Positions 1 to 12,185 of a stretch of 64,000 nt of DNA are shown here, piece after piece. A program made the translations under genes and the position numbers. This stretch comes from Diatrype stigma (lineage: Eukaryota > Ascomycota > Sordariomycetes > Xylariales > Diatrypaceae). The notes beneath the pieces were generated by a model, which saw only the letters and a program-made list of their open reading frames with translations, ran no database searches and was not told the DNA's origin. Where the stretch lies: contig JAKJXP020000014.1 in the NCBI GenBank assembly GCA_022225965.2, forward strand, positions 248,001-312,000. The letters are read 5' to 3'. The first letter of the stretch is position 1, and the number at the start of each line of letters is the position of its first letter.

Positions 1-1811
1 AGTGGCTGGGCGTTCTACACGAGGCCTTTCGACAAGTGGCTTTCGCGTCTCTGAGGGTACAGCTTGGGGGATGGGCGTTTGTGACTTGACTGGGTCCTCT
101 ATAGACGTGGAAGGCTTTGATGTCGGCCTAGACGATGATGGTCTTCGTGCCATGTCATTGACTGATGAGCTTTGAGGCAGCTCACGTTTCACCCGTGCTC
201 GAAGAGTGCCGCTAGCACTAGGCGCGGGCATGTCGTCAATCGGCTGAGATCGTAGTGCAGTATTTGTCCTAGGGGGTCTGTTTTGAGCTCGTTGCTGCGC
301 TGCGAAGCTTTGGGGCGGTGCCCGCAACAAGTTCGTTGGAGCCTGCTGTGTGGCAGAAGCTTCATCTCCCGTAGGTTGCTCAAGAGGAACAAGAGGCTCT
401 TGGAGTATCTTCTGCTCCTTGCTAACTTCCTCGTACGGTCGATAGACTATACCCTCTGCTAATGGAATCATCGGTGTCAACCCGGCCTTCTCTTCGAGTG
501 CTACTTCCCTCCATGTGCTCTTGTATACCAATCGTATGTGGTTCCAGGGCCCGACCTCGCAACCCCTACATAATTCTTTCAGCCTGCGAAAGTTGTCGGC
601 GGCCGTTTGTGGGGTGAGGTCAATAGCATAGAACTGGTCGCTATCTGGTGGACAGTCACGTAACTTGGACGTTATCTCAGCTACCGTAGGGACGTATCCG
701 GCGAGGAAGAAATCATCTTGGACAATCTGGTCGGGTTCGGGTCTCATGTCGGCATCCACTAACATCGACGCTACAAGGTCCTTCGCCTCTTGGGATATGT
801 ATCTTCCGGTGCTCTCGGACTTTGGCCATTCGTAGTCACGATTTCTAGCCCTTCGGTAGATCTCATCAGTTGTCGAAGATTGGAACGGTGGTTTCGACGT
901 GAGCATTGCAAACCTAAAGCACTTTGTCAGTTTTCCACGGCAGCAAGAGGCATCCTGAGCTTACATGATGATTCCCAAGCTCCAAATGTCGACCATGTGA
1001 TCATGACCTTTCTTGCCCTTCTCTAGAATTTCCGGCGCGATGTAGTTCGGGGTACCACAAAGGGTTGTTCGGCGGATGGTATGCATGTCCTTCCCTGTGA
1101 CTAGCAAGGCTGCTAGACCGAAGTCGCCTATTTTTACATCCATGTGCCTGTCGAGGAATATATTTCCCATTTTCAAGTCCCGGTGGATAATACCCTTTGC
1201 GTGCATATATTTGATAGCGCCGGCGATCTGAATCGTATAGAATCGCACCTCCGGCTCCGTCAACCCCTTTCTTCGCTTGACCATGTCCATTAGTGTTCCG
1301 TTGGGACATAACTCCAAGACCAGATAGGTACTATTCTCGAAGGCAAATGCCCTGAGGAACTGGACAATGTTGCGGTGTCTCATTTTGGAGTGAATTTGCA
1401 GCTCGGTTTGGAACTGGCTTACTGTTAGTCTCCAGCAGTGTGTATTCATTAGACAGGTGAACGGACTTTCTGCTCCATCTTGGAGGGCATCTTGCTCTTG
1501 ACGATTTTCAGAGCAAACTTCCTCTTGTTCCCCGGGATATGTCCTTCGTAACACACAGCGAACCCGCCCTTCCCCAACATCCTCCCGACCTGATAGGTGA
1601 CGCCATCCTTCCTATCGGCACTTGGAGGCTCGTAGACCATGGGCGGAGGAGGGGGAGGATGGTCCTTCTCCTTCTGTGCTGTTTTGGAAGCCAGGGCTGC
1701 TTTCACTTTGGCTGCGTCGATAGGTCGTTGTGGAAGAATTTGCACGTTCGCATCCCTCAGCGATAGTGCGTCCGCATCGATGCCCTGCTTCGCAAGAAAT
1801 CGGTCCGCCAT
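1..1811 (-). CDS. Polo-like serine/threonine kinase (partial, C-terminus beyond left edge)
   Basis: This is a mitotic kinase of the Cdc5/Plo1/PLK1 family, which controls spindle assembly, mitotic exit and septation. Exons on the minus strand are 1467-1811, 965-1413 and 1-913, with introns of 53 and 51 bp. The 569 visible residues begin with a linker containing a PPPPPP run. The kinase domain follows, from about residue 73, with the glycine loop LGKGGFAV (79-86), Lys102, HRDLK (Asp194), DFG (Asp212) and the activation segment TTLCGTPNYIAPE. After the third-exon junction (FAMLTSKPPFQ) the kinase fold closes and a basic, Ser/Pro-rich linker runs to the edge. The Polo boxes are therefore off-window, so the family call rests on the kinase domain, whose activation loop and LTxKPPFQ segment are Polo-typical. 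The first intron uses an uncommon GTCCGT donor but has a good GACTAAC branch site. It is divergently oriented to the OPA3-like gene. Confidence 0.93.
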
Positions 1812-2930
1812 CTGAGGTTTGTATCCACAATGCTCGAAACCAAGCGAAGGAATCCAGGCTGTTATACTACTACTAGCAACAGAGGCGTGCGCGGTCTGTC
1901 GTGGATATAAACACCCTGTAGAGAATAGAGATATTTAGCGGGACAATCCAAGTGCTGGGCTATCCGTCGGAATTGAGATCGGGCATCAGTTCATGTACGG
2001 AACCAGGCTGGGAAGGAGTGCATGGGCGAGGGGAGTAACAGCGTGGGAACTGAGAACCGAGATTGTTGATGTGTTGTGTATGTGTATGTACATAACCAGT
2101 ACCTCGAATGATCATGAATGATGAAGACAATAACTGGAAGATTGGCTCGAAACGCAGAATTGTAGGGAACGTGACTTACATGTAACACTCAGACAGCATG
2201 TGGTTCGGCGATTGACTAAGGCAGAACGTGTACCGGTAGGTATGTAATATGTAATTCCTCAGAAGATCTTAAGAAGACCCTAAGAAAGATGGCTTTATCG
2301 GTGTGGGTGTGGTCAACGAAAGAACACACGACCAGAAGCGTGACCAATCATTTCTTACTGGGGCTATTGATGTGGGTAGATGTGGTTAGCAGGGCAACCA
2401 CGACACCAACGTCCCCACCACGCAGAGCTCTCCGCTGGCGCTGGCAGATGCGGGTTGACCTTTCCTGCCCTGCTACAAGCTTTACGTACTTGCGTACTAG
2501 AGGCAGCACGCTAGCTACATAGGGCTGCGGACATTACCTGATCATAATACACCGGAACTAGTCGATATCAAGTTAGTTCAGATCCCATAACTACTGTAGC
2601 ACATTATCAGCACTATGTATGTAACTAAATAGTACGTAAAGATCTCGACGCAATCATTGCTGCGGCGGCTGATTCGGAAGTCTTCAAGCAGTCACTTTCA
2701 CCACAATACAGCCATGACGACGAATTGGAGCAAGTCCAGATAGCACGCACAAAGGGGGATAGACCAACTAACTACCTAGGTATTGCTATGTCTCTTGTCC
2801 GTGCCCTAAAGCTATAACTTGGTGTTGTTCTAGTTAGTACCCTCAGTTTTGGAGCCACCGAGTCTCCTATCGATAGTCCTGTGCGGGCGCAACGCACGAC
2901 GACAGACAAGCCAAGCCAACAAACGACAAG
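1812..2930. other. Intergenic: shared upstream region of Polo kinase and OPA3-like gene
   Basis: About 1.1 kb lies between two divergent start codons and presumably holds both promoters and 5' UTRs. No convincing ORF, RNA gene or long repeat is visible. Only short random ORFs occur. Confidence 0.6.
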
Positions 2931-3663
2931 ATGGTCGCATTACCCTTGTTCAAGCTTGCCACGTTATTCATCCGGCATGTCTCGAAATATGGCGCTGTAT
3001 GATTGGCATCCCAAGCTCCCAGTCCTCCTCCTGGCCGGCTAATCCTAAGGCGATCTCCAGAACCGCATCAAATTGCAAGCACATGAACACCCCAAATTCC
3101 GCCAGTTCGCAGCGAAGTATGGCCAGTCAATACACCAGCTCAACATGCGGCTCTCAGTAGCTCTCCTGCGAAATGTAGATGCCGAGATAAAGGCCAAGGA
3201 GAAGGCAGAAACACCAACGGTCAAGACCAAGGAACAGATCGAAAAAGAAGAGGCTATCAGAGCTAAGCACGGCGAAAGAAGCCAAGAGGCTCGCACCAGG
3301 AAGCCCACGTCCTTTATCAGCATATGGAGACGGAAGTTCAGGCCATTGCCTGAAGCAAAAGCAGTAGACCTGTTTGCTGATGTCGTGGGGGACGGGTTCA
3401 TACTGTTTGTCGCAGCAGCCATCATATTGTATGAATCACATAGGTCGTCCCAGAAGCCTGACAGCAATAGCGAGAAACTGCAAGAACTTAGCCAACGGTT
3501 TGATGAACTCGAGAAGCGGGAAACAGACCTTGAGGAGGCTGAAAGGCGTTATCAAAGCAGGGTGCTGATGCTCGAAGAAGCACTAAGAGGTTTCAAAGAC
3601 CCAAAGACAAAACAGCCCCTATTGCCCCCGGCACCAACATCTTCACCATCGGCTTCTGCTTGA
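2931..3663 (+). CDS. OPA3-family mitochondrial protein
   Basis: This is a 222-aa member of the OPA3 family. In animals these are mitochondrial membrane-associated proteins affecting mitochondrial shape and metabolism; the fungal role is not settled. Exons are 2931-2996 and 3061-3663, with a 64-bp intron (GTATGA..CTAAT..CCAG). The N-terminus MVALPLFKLATLFIRHVSKYGA is continued in exon 2 by NRIK, the canonical OPA3 opening. Exon 2 contains the family segment LPEAKAVDLFADVVGDGFI followed by a hydrophobic stretch (FILFVAAAIILYE). A coiled-coil-like, charge-rich tail (EKLQELSQRFDELEKRE) and a Pro/Ser-rich end complete it. The charged middle insert (KAKEKAETPTVKTKEQ) and coiled-coil tail are usual in filamentous fungi. 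Confidence 0.9.
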
Positions 3664-4750
3664 TACCAGTACAGCTTGTCACCACCACTACAATATTGGG
3701 ATCATATCTGAATCAAATTGTATATACTCTTGAGAGCTACGGCTTTTGATTTTGGTACGATCACACCTATGTATATAAGCCAGGGGCGGCATTATAGCTT
3801 CAGGGTCACAAAGGGATATGTACATTGCGAGACACCCCGCTCCTGATGATAGGAAAATTATATACCTACGATAGACGATCAGGTATATTGATGGTGCACA
3901 GAGAAAGGACTGCCCAAACTCAAACCCCGCCAACTAGGAAATGCCCATAACTCTCGCTGATCACTTACTGACAGCCTGGCAGCCTGGCTACCTACCTACC
4001 TACCTACCTATCAGGAGAATAGAGAAAGACGTGGCTCAGTACCTACCTAGGTAGGTATGAATATACCTGATTACCCGCCTTTATTAAGCGGCATACATGT
4101 CCGAACTAGACCAAATGACAGACTCCAGGAATGCGTCAGACTAGGTAGGTAGGTTCGTGCTACCTTGCCTGTAGGTAGGCCTTGCCTGTAGGTAGGCCTT
4201 GCCTGTAGGTAGGCACCTACCTACCTAGCTTGTTCATCGAGTTCTTGTCATGCGTATACCAGTTGCGGGTGCTACTTCCCGCAGAGAGGAAGGACTGTGG
4301 ACATTTGCAGACCGAGTCTCTCCCAAGCCAAGGTTTCTGGGTAGCAGCGTCTCAACTAAGGTATTTATAACATAGGTAACATACTTACATATGCCATGTG
4401 CGTATAGGCATCTACATAAGCAGGTGCATACATCGTACCTGGCATGCCTACCTACCGTACCTACATATGTAGTACTTGAGCACCTACGAGATTGAAATTC
4501 TAGAGGAAAAAGCAGCTTCCATGTAATGCCCCCAAAAGCAGTCAGTGCTTATGCATATACGGCTACCTACGGATCTATTTACAGACAGTTTCTAGAGTCT
4601 TTCTCGTAGCCAGCCAACCAAGCAGACCCCCCTCAGCTCAGTCAAGCCCTGCGCGTTGGCTGAGTTTCTGCAACGAATTACGTGCAGCTGCAGGCCCAGC
4701 CAACGGCTTACCTGCTTACGGGACGGGAAGGAGGGTCTCCGTTGGAACAG
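3664..4750. repeat. Intergenic region dense in CTAC/GTAG tetranucleotide repeats
   Basis: Between the OPA3-like gene and the next predicted gene there are many runs and palindromes of TACC/GGTA, such as CCTACCTACCTACCTACC near 3990-4010 and a perfect palindrome of the TACCTACCTAGGTAGGTA type near 4042-4059. A 17-bp unit (CTTGCCTGTAGGTAGGC) is repeated three times in tandem at 4164-4214. No gene is visible. Confidence 0.8.
4164..4214. repeat. Three perfect tandem copies of a 17-bp unit
   Basis: The unit CTTGCCTGTAGGTAGGC occurs at 4164-4180, 4181-4197 and 4198-4214. It is followed at once by ACCTACCTACC, which can pair with the GTAGGTAGG of the last unit to form a hairpin. It lies within tetranucleotide-rich intergenic DNA. 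Confidence 0.9.
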
Positions 4751-5579
4751 ATGGCAGAGTTTCTGATTTGTTCCTCCTTGCGCAAACGATCCGATTGGGC
4801 CTCACTCCCCTTGGCGCTTGTGAGCAGCAAAACTGGGCGGTGGCGAGGTAGGTACAACACAAATCGCTACATAGGCGAGCTGCGGACGCCCGTGTACCCC
4901 CATTTCAGGAGGGCGCAGCGCTAAGTGGGCAATCAGAAGTCAAGCTCAACACTCATGATGTCGCACTCACGTTGCCGTTGCCGCCGACTGCAGCTGCGCC
5001 GCTCCCTCGGGTGCTTCGGGCCATCTTCCTGGCGCCGAAGGATGTTGGTACGGAGGCTACACGAGCCAGGCTGGAGCGCCTCTACCATCTCAATGGAGGA
5101 AAGGATGTAGTTGTCGTGTTTTTACTTGAACACGAAGCTGGGCAGGAGCAGAGTCCGGTGGCAGCACTCATGATGCTTCAGCAAGAGTAAGCCCTGCTAC
5201 CAATAGCTTGTCTGGGATTCGTTTCGACACCGTGTAGCTGACGACAAGAAGTTTGATTGACAGCTTCGATATGCCTGTCATCCCCGTTGACTCGATCAAG
5301 GGTGTACCAACAGCTTTGTCCGCTTTCCATCGCCGGCTGAGTACGAGCGCGAGCAATCCTAAGCTAAGCAATCCGGCTCAGAGCCTTCTCCCATACTGTA
5401 CCGAGAGGCATGTACTATCGGAACATGTCGTCAATGTCTTGACTGATGTTACGTCTGGGTTTCGCGATATGCTTGATAAGATGTCGAACCCAACCGAGCG
5501 GGCAACACTAGAGGAGTACCTGGACGCCGAGGCAATGTCAGCAATGTCTTTCTGGACTACGGAATATCTGGTCGACTGA
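4751..5579 (+). CDS. Unrecognised ~220-aa protein (hypothetical, spliced)
   Basis: I do not recognise this family. The best model is exons 4751-4819, 4909-5186 and 5264-5579, giving 220 aa. The last intron (5187-5263, GTAAGC..GCTGAC..CAG) is well supported because it joins two long open segments in frame (LMMLQQ-D-FDMPVIPVDS). The first intron (4820-4908, GTGAGC..TTTCAG) is inferred: the middle exon has no in-frame ATG, and this junction gives an ATG start in phase, but its branch site is poor, so the first 23 residues are uncertain. The core reads as a globular alpha/beta protein with alternating hydrophobic strands (RVLRAIFLAPKD, KDVVVVFLLEHE, MPVIPVDSI) and helices, ending FWTTEYLVD. No signal peptide, membrane segment or enzyme motif is visible. 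The regular hydrophobic pattern argues for a real gene. Confidence 0.6.
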
Positions 5580-8500
5580 GATGGCCTTGAGGTCACTATA
5601 CGAGTCTTGCTTAGTATGTGGCATAACTGGTGTTGGCAGGATCCGAGGAAATGACTAGCTATAACAACTGCTTTGAACCTGGGCTTGCTGGCCCGAGTCC
5701 ATGTAGCACTATTGATGATGAGATATCTTCATCTAGAACGTCGTCAGCAACAGCAGGACCGATGATATTGGTCTACCTCTTTCCTCATCTGATCCCCATG
5801 GCTAGGGAAATGAACACAGTAATTCGAAGCGCGAAGTTACCTCGATAACATTCAGGGTGAGACAGAAAGATACCTTCACCCGATACTCTCTACTCCCTAC
5901 TAGATAGACCACCACCTGACTCAAGGAGGGAACAAACCAGAATGGCGGTAAACCAGAGCGCACCTACGTACTTTCAAGATGCCCAGGAGAGGTAGCTGAA
6001 AACTATACCTAAAGCACGCAAGTCTTGATGACTTCAAGGCGATATAGTACTAAGGCCTAGTCATTACAAGACCGTTCGTCATTTTGGATGATCGAATCAA
6101 TGTGATCAGTTACGCCACACATTGCTATCATCAAATCTCAACAGTATTAGCTTGTTTTTGTGATCACGCCAACCACCGAGCAGATAAGCAATATGTCCTT
6201 CGAGTGCTGCACTGTGATCATCGACATGCTAGCCAGATTATGGTAAGCCATTGGCTTGACATAAGCAGACGTCAAAATTGAAATATGGGGCAATCACGCA
6301 GAGCTACCATAAGCGATCTCACTCTGCCCCACGGATTCTGCAGCACACCACGTGAATATCAAAGTGTGACGGGAGTAATTGCAACTGCTAGGCTTCATTA
6401 ATGGCTCACCGACTAAAGCTATATCCATGGAAATTTGGGCCTCGGGAGTCTGATGACCTTACTATATGGTGATGAGGATGCTGGCTGGCATGGGGACAAG
6501 GATGAGACCGTATACACGATGAAATATATAGCAAAAATAACATCATGGTACCCAGTCTTCATCTTCGTATAGGCTGGTCGGGAGGGCACCCAGATACGGT
6601 TGTTCCCTATATCGATTTTTCTTTATCGAATCTGATTATAATCTGGAAGCTTCATCTGATGATGCCACCGTTCCACTCGGGACCCAACCCCTCGGGTGAC
6701 GGGTAGCAATTCTGCAACGCGAGATGCATCTAGAAGCGAGACGTATCTAGAAGCCCATGAGAGCCTAATAGACTTCATGAAGAGTGTCTTCCAATTGACC
6801 AATGAGAGTAAACAACAGCAACATGGAATATATCCCCAGCCACTTTGCAAGTTCTTTTAATTCATACGGTCAGAATCTGACGATGCTAAGCCCGACATGA
6901 TGTGGCCCTTGGACAGGTCAAACCAATGAGAGATGCGGGTCAAGCGCCGGCAAGAACAAGCTAGATTGATCTCTTATCTGGTTGGCGGCATCTCGCATGA
7001 AGCATGAAGGCACAGTTCACCACCTACTACGTAGTTAAGTCCACGACGAAAACCAGGAGAGTCGAAAAGCAAGTTACCGCTTCCGTCGGAAAGGTCCTTT
7101 TTGCTGGCGCTATCGAACCCAGAGGCTCCCACGTGCTTACACTGCCTGCTGCAAGCAATTAAACTACCCAGTTTTGGTTGTTCCCAGACCAAGAGCAGGG
7201 AGAAGAAAAACAATCCCAGCTGTTCATCACCGCAACCCGACGATCTGTGGCGTCATGTCCTGGCCAAGGACCATGAATAATAGCAGTCTTCTCATGTCTG
7301 TCACTTCGTAAAATCGTACACGAAGGCTTTATACGGATCTTGAAGCTCTTACGAGAGGTGATACATACTTACATAAGTACATAGTAGTAGTACTAGAAGT
7401 AAACCACCCCAAACCCGATTTGCTTCAGCGGAGCCTCAGCATTGACCCTGCCAAGTGCCGAAACCCACCAGAGTCTCGGACGTTTGATCGCCCCTGACCA
7501 CCGTCTTGAAACCTCAGCTAAGACGTCTAGACTTCACATGTAGCTATAACATATGTGTATTATTGTTATCTACTCAATTTTTTTATTTTTTTTCTCGTGA
7601 GAATTCTGCCTACTCTACTTAGTTTCGGCGCGAGAGGTTCACCACGGCAGCGCGAAACAGAGCGGTGCAGCAGAGACAAAGTGTACCAGCCACAATTCCC
7701 CCGAACTGGTGATTACCTAGGTACACACACAGTGATGGGTAACTGCTACTGTAGGTTAAATTCCCGCTTCTGGTGTGTGTCCTGCGATGTGCTGTGACGG
7801 GATTATCGACCAGGGGTCCCTTGTAATCGGAGGAAACCTTGAATCAATAAATAATAAGAATAGTACATACACACCACCTAACTTACCCGTCGACGTTACC
7901 AGTGGCCTGCACCAAATAACCAACCAGTCAAGCCCCTTGCTGGTTACCGGACAAGTACGGCAGGAGTGTCGAGTTTCAAAATTGCCTACCTCTCGCCAGT
8001 ATCTTACGATGCAGAGGATGGACGAGTTATACGAGCCTCCAGTTACGAATGCTGAAGCAATACACACAAGTGACCTACCTAAGGATCAATAAGACTTGGG
8101 AAGAAACCGGCGAATGGCCATTGGCGACGAGGGCGGGAACTAGACGATCTCGTCTGCAGAATAACCCCATGTAATCCCTGCAATGGAGGGGTAATTGGGA
8201 TAGCCCCTTGTCGCGAGGCAGTCGATAATAACCCCGATTGGCTGGATTGGACTTTCTAACCGCCGAGGTCAGCCCAATCACCTTTTTCGCGCCGCGGCGA
8301 TGCTATTCTGGGTGCTATTCTCGAGCACATTGGCAGTATCTCGCCCACCTAATAGCCTACCTAATAGCCAGTATCTTGCCTATCTTGCCTATGGTATGTA
8401 CCTAACTACTCGCTGCAGCATGCTCGGTTACCGCCCAAGCCGCCTCCAGCCTGCAGAGAGCTGCTCCATACCTAGCAACGCTAATGTGTAGGTACATACA

Positions 8501-10120
8501 TACATACACACATACACACATACATACATACATACATACATACCCGGTCCTGCATACCCCCTGGTAGCCTGGCAGCCTGGGCAATGTTCACCCAATTGAC
8601 CGCAACCTCCCACATGGATACCACCCGGTTTCGTAGTCTTGGTAGTCTTGGGTTTTCCTAGTTGGCTTCTTCTCCTCACCTAGCACTGCTACCTACACCA
8701 TGGCATTGGCTGGGAGACAGCCTGCTTTAACCATATCGGGCCACCATGCTCCTTCTGCACATCATGAGGAACGATAGCGAAGATACAACCGCTGCAGCCC
8801 TCGGAAGAGGACCCATTCGCCCCAATGGCTGGGTTGGGCTCGCCCCCCTGGCATCCTTGTCTTCGAGTTGCCAGTCATGGGAGTATTGGCTTTCGAGGAC
8901 AGTATAGTCGGCCGCGGCCGTGGCTGATGAGACTGTGCGTGTTCCGTACGAGCCGTCGGGCCCTGTCACTCTTAAACTCTGCACCACCTCCGCATGTCTG
9001 GGGCTCTTTGCTGGAGAGCCTCCTACTCCCTCTTAATTAGGACGACCCCTTGGTGAACCACGGCTTGTCTGATCTTCCCACCCTTCTTTCATGCGACAGA
9101 CGGAGCTTCACAACTACCCCTAACCAGCCATCAGCCCAACAACATCTGACAGGCGAAAGCCAAGACTGTCATATCCATAGCGAAAGAACACTAGAGACCG
9201 CCGCGCTGGAGACATCATATTACATAGAGGGAAGAGACCGCTCAGACCAACGCCGATCTCATCTCCATCAGCCCATTGGCACTCATTGAGGCTCAGTTCA
9301 TCTCGACTTTTGCGGTTTCCCGCAAGATTAGGCCAGAGTTTGGAAAAAGCCCGGATCCCAAGTAGGGACCATCCTTCACCCAAGAGGCGCGCGGATGAAG
9401 CCAATGCCGTTCGGATGCCGGCTGTCGTTATAGATCGGATTTCCAGAACGTGGGTTTCAAACGAACTCTTACCGCGCCAGAGACGTTCGATATCCACCCC
9501 CGGGCCCCTGGTGATTCCCACGCACTTCCCAATCGGGAGCATTCGCTCCACCCATAGCACGGCCGGGAGCCGCAATAGACCAATAAGTCCAGTATTATAC
9601 AGGTCGTCGACGCTCTGTTAGCTAGAGCCTGTGTCCTGCTGGGACTTCCTTTCCTCTTCTCCTTCTTCCGACCTTCCAGCGCTGTGCACTCGTTTGTCAA
9701 TAACCTTCTCTTTCCACGTCGGCGGTTCTTTTTGCCAAGCTTCTCTATTTTTTTTTTGCAGGTCCGGTTACCTCGCACTATTCATTCACTGTATTTTTGT
9801 TTAATCGCGGTTGAGGTGTAACGGCTTTTCCCCCTCCGTCACCGACCCATTTCGTTTCTATTCGCTTTCTTCGACGACGGAGTGCTGTTTGGTATCTTGA
9901 TAATCGCGGTGGACGAGCGCTTGGGCCGGTCGTCTTCGGGGAATTGAAGTCTCAGGTAGACAAAAAAAAAAGGTCAGGGAACAGGGTTTCACGGCAAAAG
10001 CAAGAAGAGCAAGGGCAAGATCAGGATAACCTCCGGAGGTTAAAAAAGAAGAGAAAGAGAAGAATCGCGAGAGAAGAAGTTCAAGGGTCGAACGAGCAGC
10101 ACTAGGAAAGAAAGGACAAG
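5580..10120. other. Long 4.5-kb intergenic stretch with no supportable gene
   Basis: Only short, overlapping ORFs with no family resemblance occur here, the longest being 151 aa on the minus strand at 9120-9575. A microsatellite of the TACA/CATA type lies at about 8492-8541. The part from about 9640 to 10120 is CT-rich and then GA-rich, as expected for the promoter and 5' UTR of the gene starting at 10121. Otherwise I see nothing. Confidence 0.55.
8492..8541. repeat. TACA-type tetranucleotide microsatellite
   Basis: An imperfect run of TACATACATACA and CACATACACA units occurs in otherwise gene-free DNA. Confidence 0.85.
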
Positions 10121-10705
10121 ATGGGAAGACTTATCAAGAACCACTGGGCGAGGCTCATAACGATGTCGGCAGCAGCTTGTATGTGGAAAAATCCATCTCG
10201 AACCGGGCGAGAGGTACAACGGTGCAAGTTCCCATTTTTGCTAACCACTTGACAGACCAAATTGCTGCGGCACTGGAGGGGTATTTCTGGCCGAAGATAT
10301 TCTGGGACTTTCTCACCAAAGCGCTGGACCCGGCCGTGAAGCCCGTACCTGCATTGCAAACGATCAACCTCTTGATGGGACTTGGGATGCTAGCGTGGGA
10401 TTGGCCGTTGCCCTGGATTGCCGGGACGTCGGTTCACCGGAGTATCGAGGCCCGCCTGGCCGTACTCCCGCTCACGGGCCTGGCATCCGCGTTGCTGTAT
10501 CAGGGCACGAACGCCGGTATCTACTATATTGTTGCCATGGTCGTCTACTTTTGGGCCTACAGCGAAGGAGAGGTATGGCTGCTCAGTCCCTATCTAAATA
10601 GGATTACCCTTGAAAAGAAATGCAACTAACACCAAACTACAGATCGTTTGCGCCAAACCCTGGACTTTACCCCAGAGAGGCCGGGGCGGCCCTGGGAAGG
10701 CTTGA
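10121..10705 (+). CDS. Small multi-pass membrane protein, DUF7727-type
   Basis: This 145-aa protein matches a fungal family of unknown function that I recognise as DUF7727. Exons are 10121-10178, 10256-10572 and 10643-10705, with introns of 77 and 70 bp and good GTATG donors and CTAAC branch sites. The start MGRLIKNHWARLI and the ALEGYFWPKIFWDF segment are characteristic. About four hydrophobic segments can be read (MSAAAYQIAAALEGYF; LLMGLGMLAWDWPL; LAVLPLTGLASALLY; IYYIVAMVVYFWAY), so it is probably an integral membrane protein. It ends with EIVCAKPWTLPQRG. No catalytic motif is seen. The third exon is short and supported only by the conserved end. Confidence 0.85.
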
Positions 10706-12185
10706 GCTGGTCGTATTTACGACCACCTAACCTAATCACCCACGATGAAAGAAGCCTGTTCATGTACACGACACGGGACACATCGGTCTCTTCTTTCTGT
10801 CCTTTGCCGCTCCCGAGCGTGTCCCCCACCCCCCACCCGATTGACGACCAAATCCAGAAAAACGACCGAACCACACCGAACTCGGAGGCTCCTGCGTTGG
10901 GAGGAAAGGAGATCAATCATCGTTATATATAACCAATAATACTCATGTCGATTATGCGCCATCATGCACATGCTTTTATATATATATCCAATCAAGCGAA
11001 TTTACGTGTTTATGAACTTTATTTACGATTTTCGTCACAGTTGCCTGTCACCTAGTGCTATGTATGCATGTTTCGTTTCCAGGGATTCGGCCACTTTGAC
11101 ATAACGCACCCCGAGTAACACCGCTATGACTAGTTCGAACATTCTCGGTCTTACGAACAGTGCAGTCAAGGGTATGATTAAAGGGGCTAGGAGTCTGGGA
11201 ATAGGAGTCTGGGAATAGGAGTCTGGGAATTCCAAGAGGAAGGGAAGGGTTGTCTATGATCCGTCATGGCCGTCAGTGTTTTTTATTTGGTTTCCTTTTT
11301 TTGCGTTCTGCACAGGACGAGTAAGACGGGGAAGAAGAGTAAAGGGGAAATATCGTCAACTCAACCAACGAGGATGACAAAGCCACTGCTAACTAGGTAT
11401 CTGAATACACACATAGCTAGGTCCATTACACACGAACCATTCAAACCCTAAGAGTTCTTCGTGTCCCCCCTTCCTCTTCCCCCGGCCCTCTTCAAGCTTG
11501 CCGGATGGTAGTGGGTTGGAAGGTACCTGGGGCCAACATCATCTTCGCCTGACCCATACGTGCAGACGGACGTACATGCACATAGACTGGAGACAGCACC
11601 GCCCCCATAGCCGCATGCATGCGAGCGGGCATATAGCCGCGCGTAGGAAATATCGCCTTTACTGACAGATTGCAAGCAGCTTACATGGAGTGAATGAGCA
11701 CCGATCTAGTTATTATGCTATCACCTGTGACAACTTCGTCGGCAATGGCACAGCGATACTTACTAAACAGAAGCTGGCGGCCCCAATGAATGTGCCGGGA
11801 AGCCATACAAAACATAGGCATGCCTGAAAGAGGTTGTAGATTGCGTGGTTACATGGACGAGGCACAAAAGAACGAACGTATATCACTTCACTTTTTCAAG
11901 TCACACTTCAAACCCAATTTAGTTTCTCAGAGAATTTGTGTCGCATTTTGGTAGCTAATTACAGCTATACCTATGGCATATCACTGAGCGAGGTGGTAGG
12001 CTGTGCCTTCCGACCATCATCGTACGTTGCCGGCTAAGGAGCGTAGCAATCGACGGATGCCTTCCGCTTGGAACCAGTATCCGTCTTTCCGAAGTTGCAT
12101 GTATGCATGTATGCATGCATGCGGGACCCAACCGCCCCCAATCGACTACATAGTTGCCCATTCAAGGCTGCCAGCCTCGGGCGAT
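10706..12185. other. Intergenic region with a short tandem repeat
   Basis: No gene is supported. It contains a 14-bp unit repeated three times (11188-11229), a TA-rich stretch near 10970-10990 and CATG-rich tetranucleotides near 12100-12120. It separates the 3' ends of two convergent genes. Confidence 0.6.
11188..11229. repeat. Three perfect tandem copies of a 14-bp unit
   Basis: The unit TAGGAGTCTGGGAA occurs at 11188-11201, 11202-11215 and 11216-11229. Confidence 0.9.

Noticed and set aside
7775..8092. Open frame of ~100 aa on the plus strand (…GSLVIGGNLESINN…)
   Set aside because: Lacks an ATG at its upstream end, shows no family resemblance and no splice context; antisense frame is equally open.
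9120..9575. 151-aa open frame on the minus strand
   Set aside because: Overlaps another open frame on the plus strand, has no recognisable domain and lies in likely promoter/leader DNA of the gene at 10121.
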